Assembly (NCBI GenBank): GCA_030692905.1
Contig: JAUYBT010000176.1
Span: 1 to 5,517 of the forward strand
Direction: 5' to 3'
DNA from: Bacteroidales bacterium
Lineage (GTDB): Bacteria; Bacteroidota; Bacteroidia; Bacteroidales; VadinHA17
DNA length: 5,517 nt
Positions 5,231-5,517 of the stretch are shown one piece after another. A model generated the notes under the pieces. The model had not been told where the DNA came from, did no database searches, and saw only the letters and a program-made list of their open reading frames with translations. The position numbers were made by a program, and so were the translations under genes. Numbering within the stretch: position 1 is the stretch's first letter; each line of letters begins with the position of its first letter.

Positions 5231-5353
5231 TCAGATTATCCCCTCATCTGCCATACTATTATAATACAAACACTCCGGTATTATTATCAAATGATCCAAT
5301 AGTTGTATCTCCATCAAAGTGCCGGAATCCTTTATCTTTCTAGTAATCTTCAT
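5231..5353 (-). pseudogene. radC: C-terminal remnant of RadC (JAMM/MPN domain)
   Basis: ATG at 5353 opens 40 codons ending in TGA. They read as the last part of a RadC protein: KITRKIKDSGTLMEIQLLD, then HLIII, then a YY..SMADEGII end. Full RadC proteins have about 150-230 residues with EN..HNHPSG and a downstream Asp (S.AD) as JAMM metal ligands. Here the HxHP part is missing; the match starts at about an Asp (FDMKITRK, coded from 5356) and the frame is closed by a stop at 5377-5375. The DNA before it is a hairpin and the tail of another gene, so the 5' portion has been replaced or deleted. The remnant lies about 100 bases upstream of the restriction gene on the same strand. RadC-like genes are frequent on Bacteroidota mobile islands; their biochemical role is not settled. 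It is unlikely to be functional. Confidence 0.72.
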
Positions 5354-5360
5354 ATCAAAT

Positions 5361-5389
5361 ACCCCGGCGGAATATCATTCTACCGGGGT
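5361..5389 (-). terminator. GC-rich hairpin after the right-edge gene
   Basis: ACCCCGG (5361-5367) and CCGGGGT (5383-5389) form a perfect 7-bp stem with a 15-base loop. It starts about 25 bases after the stop of the partial gene 5414-5517, the usual place for a terminator. On the minus strand it is followed by ATTTGATATG, a poor T tract, so termination may be leaky; the plus-strand side (CATCAC) is worse. Confidence 0.5.
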
Positions 5390-5413
5390 CATCACTAAGA
5401 GTAGTATTTTTTA

Positions 5414-5517
5414 TTAAAGTCCGATATCAGTATCACTATGCAATTCTGAAATGTCATGGGTTTGGTATTCAATCAAATCCCAACAATCATCACAAGTATT
5501 TACAGAACTAGAAGAAA
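5414..5517 (-). CDS. C-terminal end of an unidentified acidic protein (5' part beyond window)
   Basis: The last 33 codons before a TAA (5416-5414) are open to the window edge. The peptide is serine-rich at first, then CDDCWDLIEYQTHDISEL and an acidic end (HSDTDIGL). The two cysteines two residues apart could be half of a metal site. The composition is protein-like and the hairpin just downstream fits a gene end, but 33 residues are not enough to name a family. The frame is short enough that chance cannot be excluded. Its position upstream of a RadC remnant and a restriction enzyme suggests another island gene; that is inference only. Confidence 0.5.
   Translation of the reverse strand, partial: SSSSVNTCDDCWDLIEYQTHDISELHSDTDIGL

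Overview
The window looks like an accessory (defence/mobile) region of a Bacteroidota chromosome. Reasons: AT-rich DNA; start codons with A/T-rich leaders instead of Shine-Dalgarno sites; one exact copy of the Bacteroidota sigma box TAnnTTTG (TATATTTG at 1287-1294); a signal peptide with a lipobox; and a RadC tail of a kind I associate with that phylum. The genus cannot be read from the sequence. All protein-coding features I accept lie on the minus strand, so the biological reading order runs from the right end to the left.

Right end (5517 to about 5135): the last 33 codons of an unidentified acidic protein, a GC-rich hairpin, then a 40-codon remnant of RadC, a JAMM/MPN-domain protein common in mobile and defence islands. 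The remnant lacks the metal-binding HxHP part. Centre (5134 to 2288): an intact 948-residue single-chain restriction-modification enzyme of the type IIG class. It has an N-terminal PD-(D/E)xK nuclease of HsdR-N type, a helical linker, an Eco57I-like N6-adenine methyltransferase (ACGSGSF and NPPY motifs) and a C-terminal target-recognition domain. It should both cut and modify DNA without a separate methylase or helicase. Then (2068 to 1580) comes a 162-residue lipoprotein of unknown function.

Between 1579 and 1188 there is no accepted gene, but there is clear plus-strand structure: a TATATTTG box, an RNA-like element closed by a perfect 12-bp stem and ending in a T run (about 1301-1433), a second hairpin (1472-1494) and a classic intrinsic terminator (1507-1538). 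No plus-strand gene precedes them, so one or two small RNAs are the simplest explanation.

Left end (1187 to 1): the first 29 or so codons of a gene (MPLFDIKKNI...) run into the end of a mobile element at about 1101. The element end carries two adjacent 23-bp repeats, as expected of multiple-site transposase ends such as those of IS21-like elements. Inside are two overlapping minus-strand genes: a small CxxC/CxxxxC zinc-ribbon protein (842-375) and a ParB/KorB-like DNA-binding protein (385 leftwards, cut by the window edge). A 21-bp motif occurs three times, 80 and 78 bases apart, across the 3' half of the first gene and the junction between the two. Its third copy is read in another frame, so it is probably a DNA-level signal, for example a binding site of one of these two proteins. 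The transposase itself is not in the window. I infer that a mobile element with its own ParB-like regulation has landed in a defence-type island and broken one of its genes.
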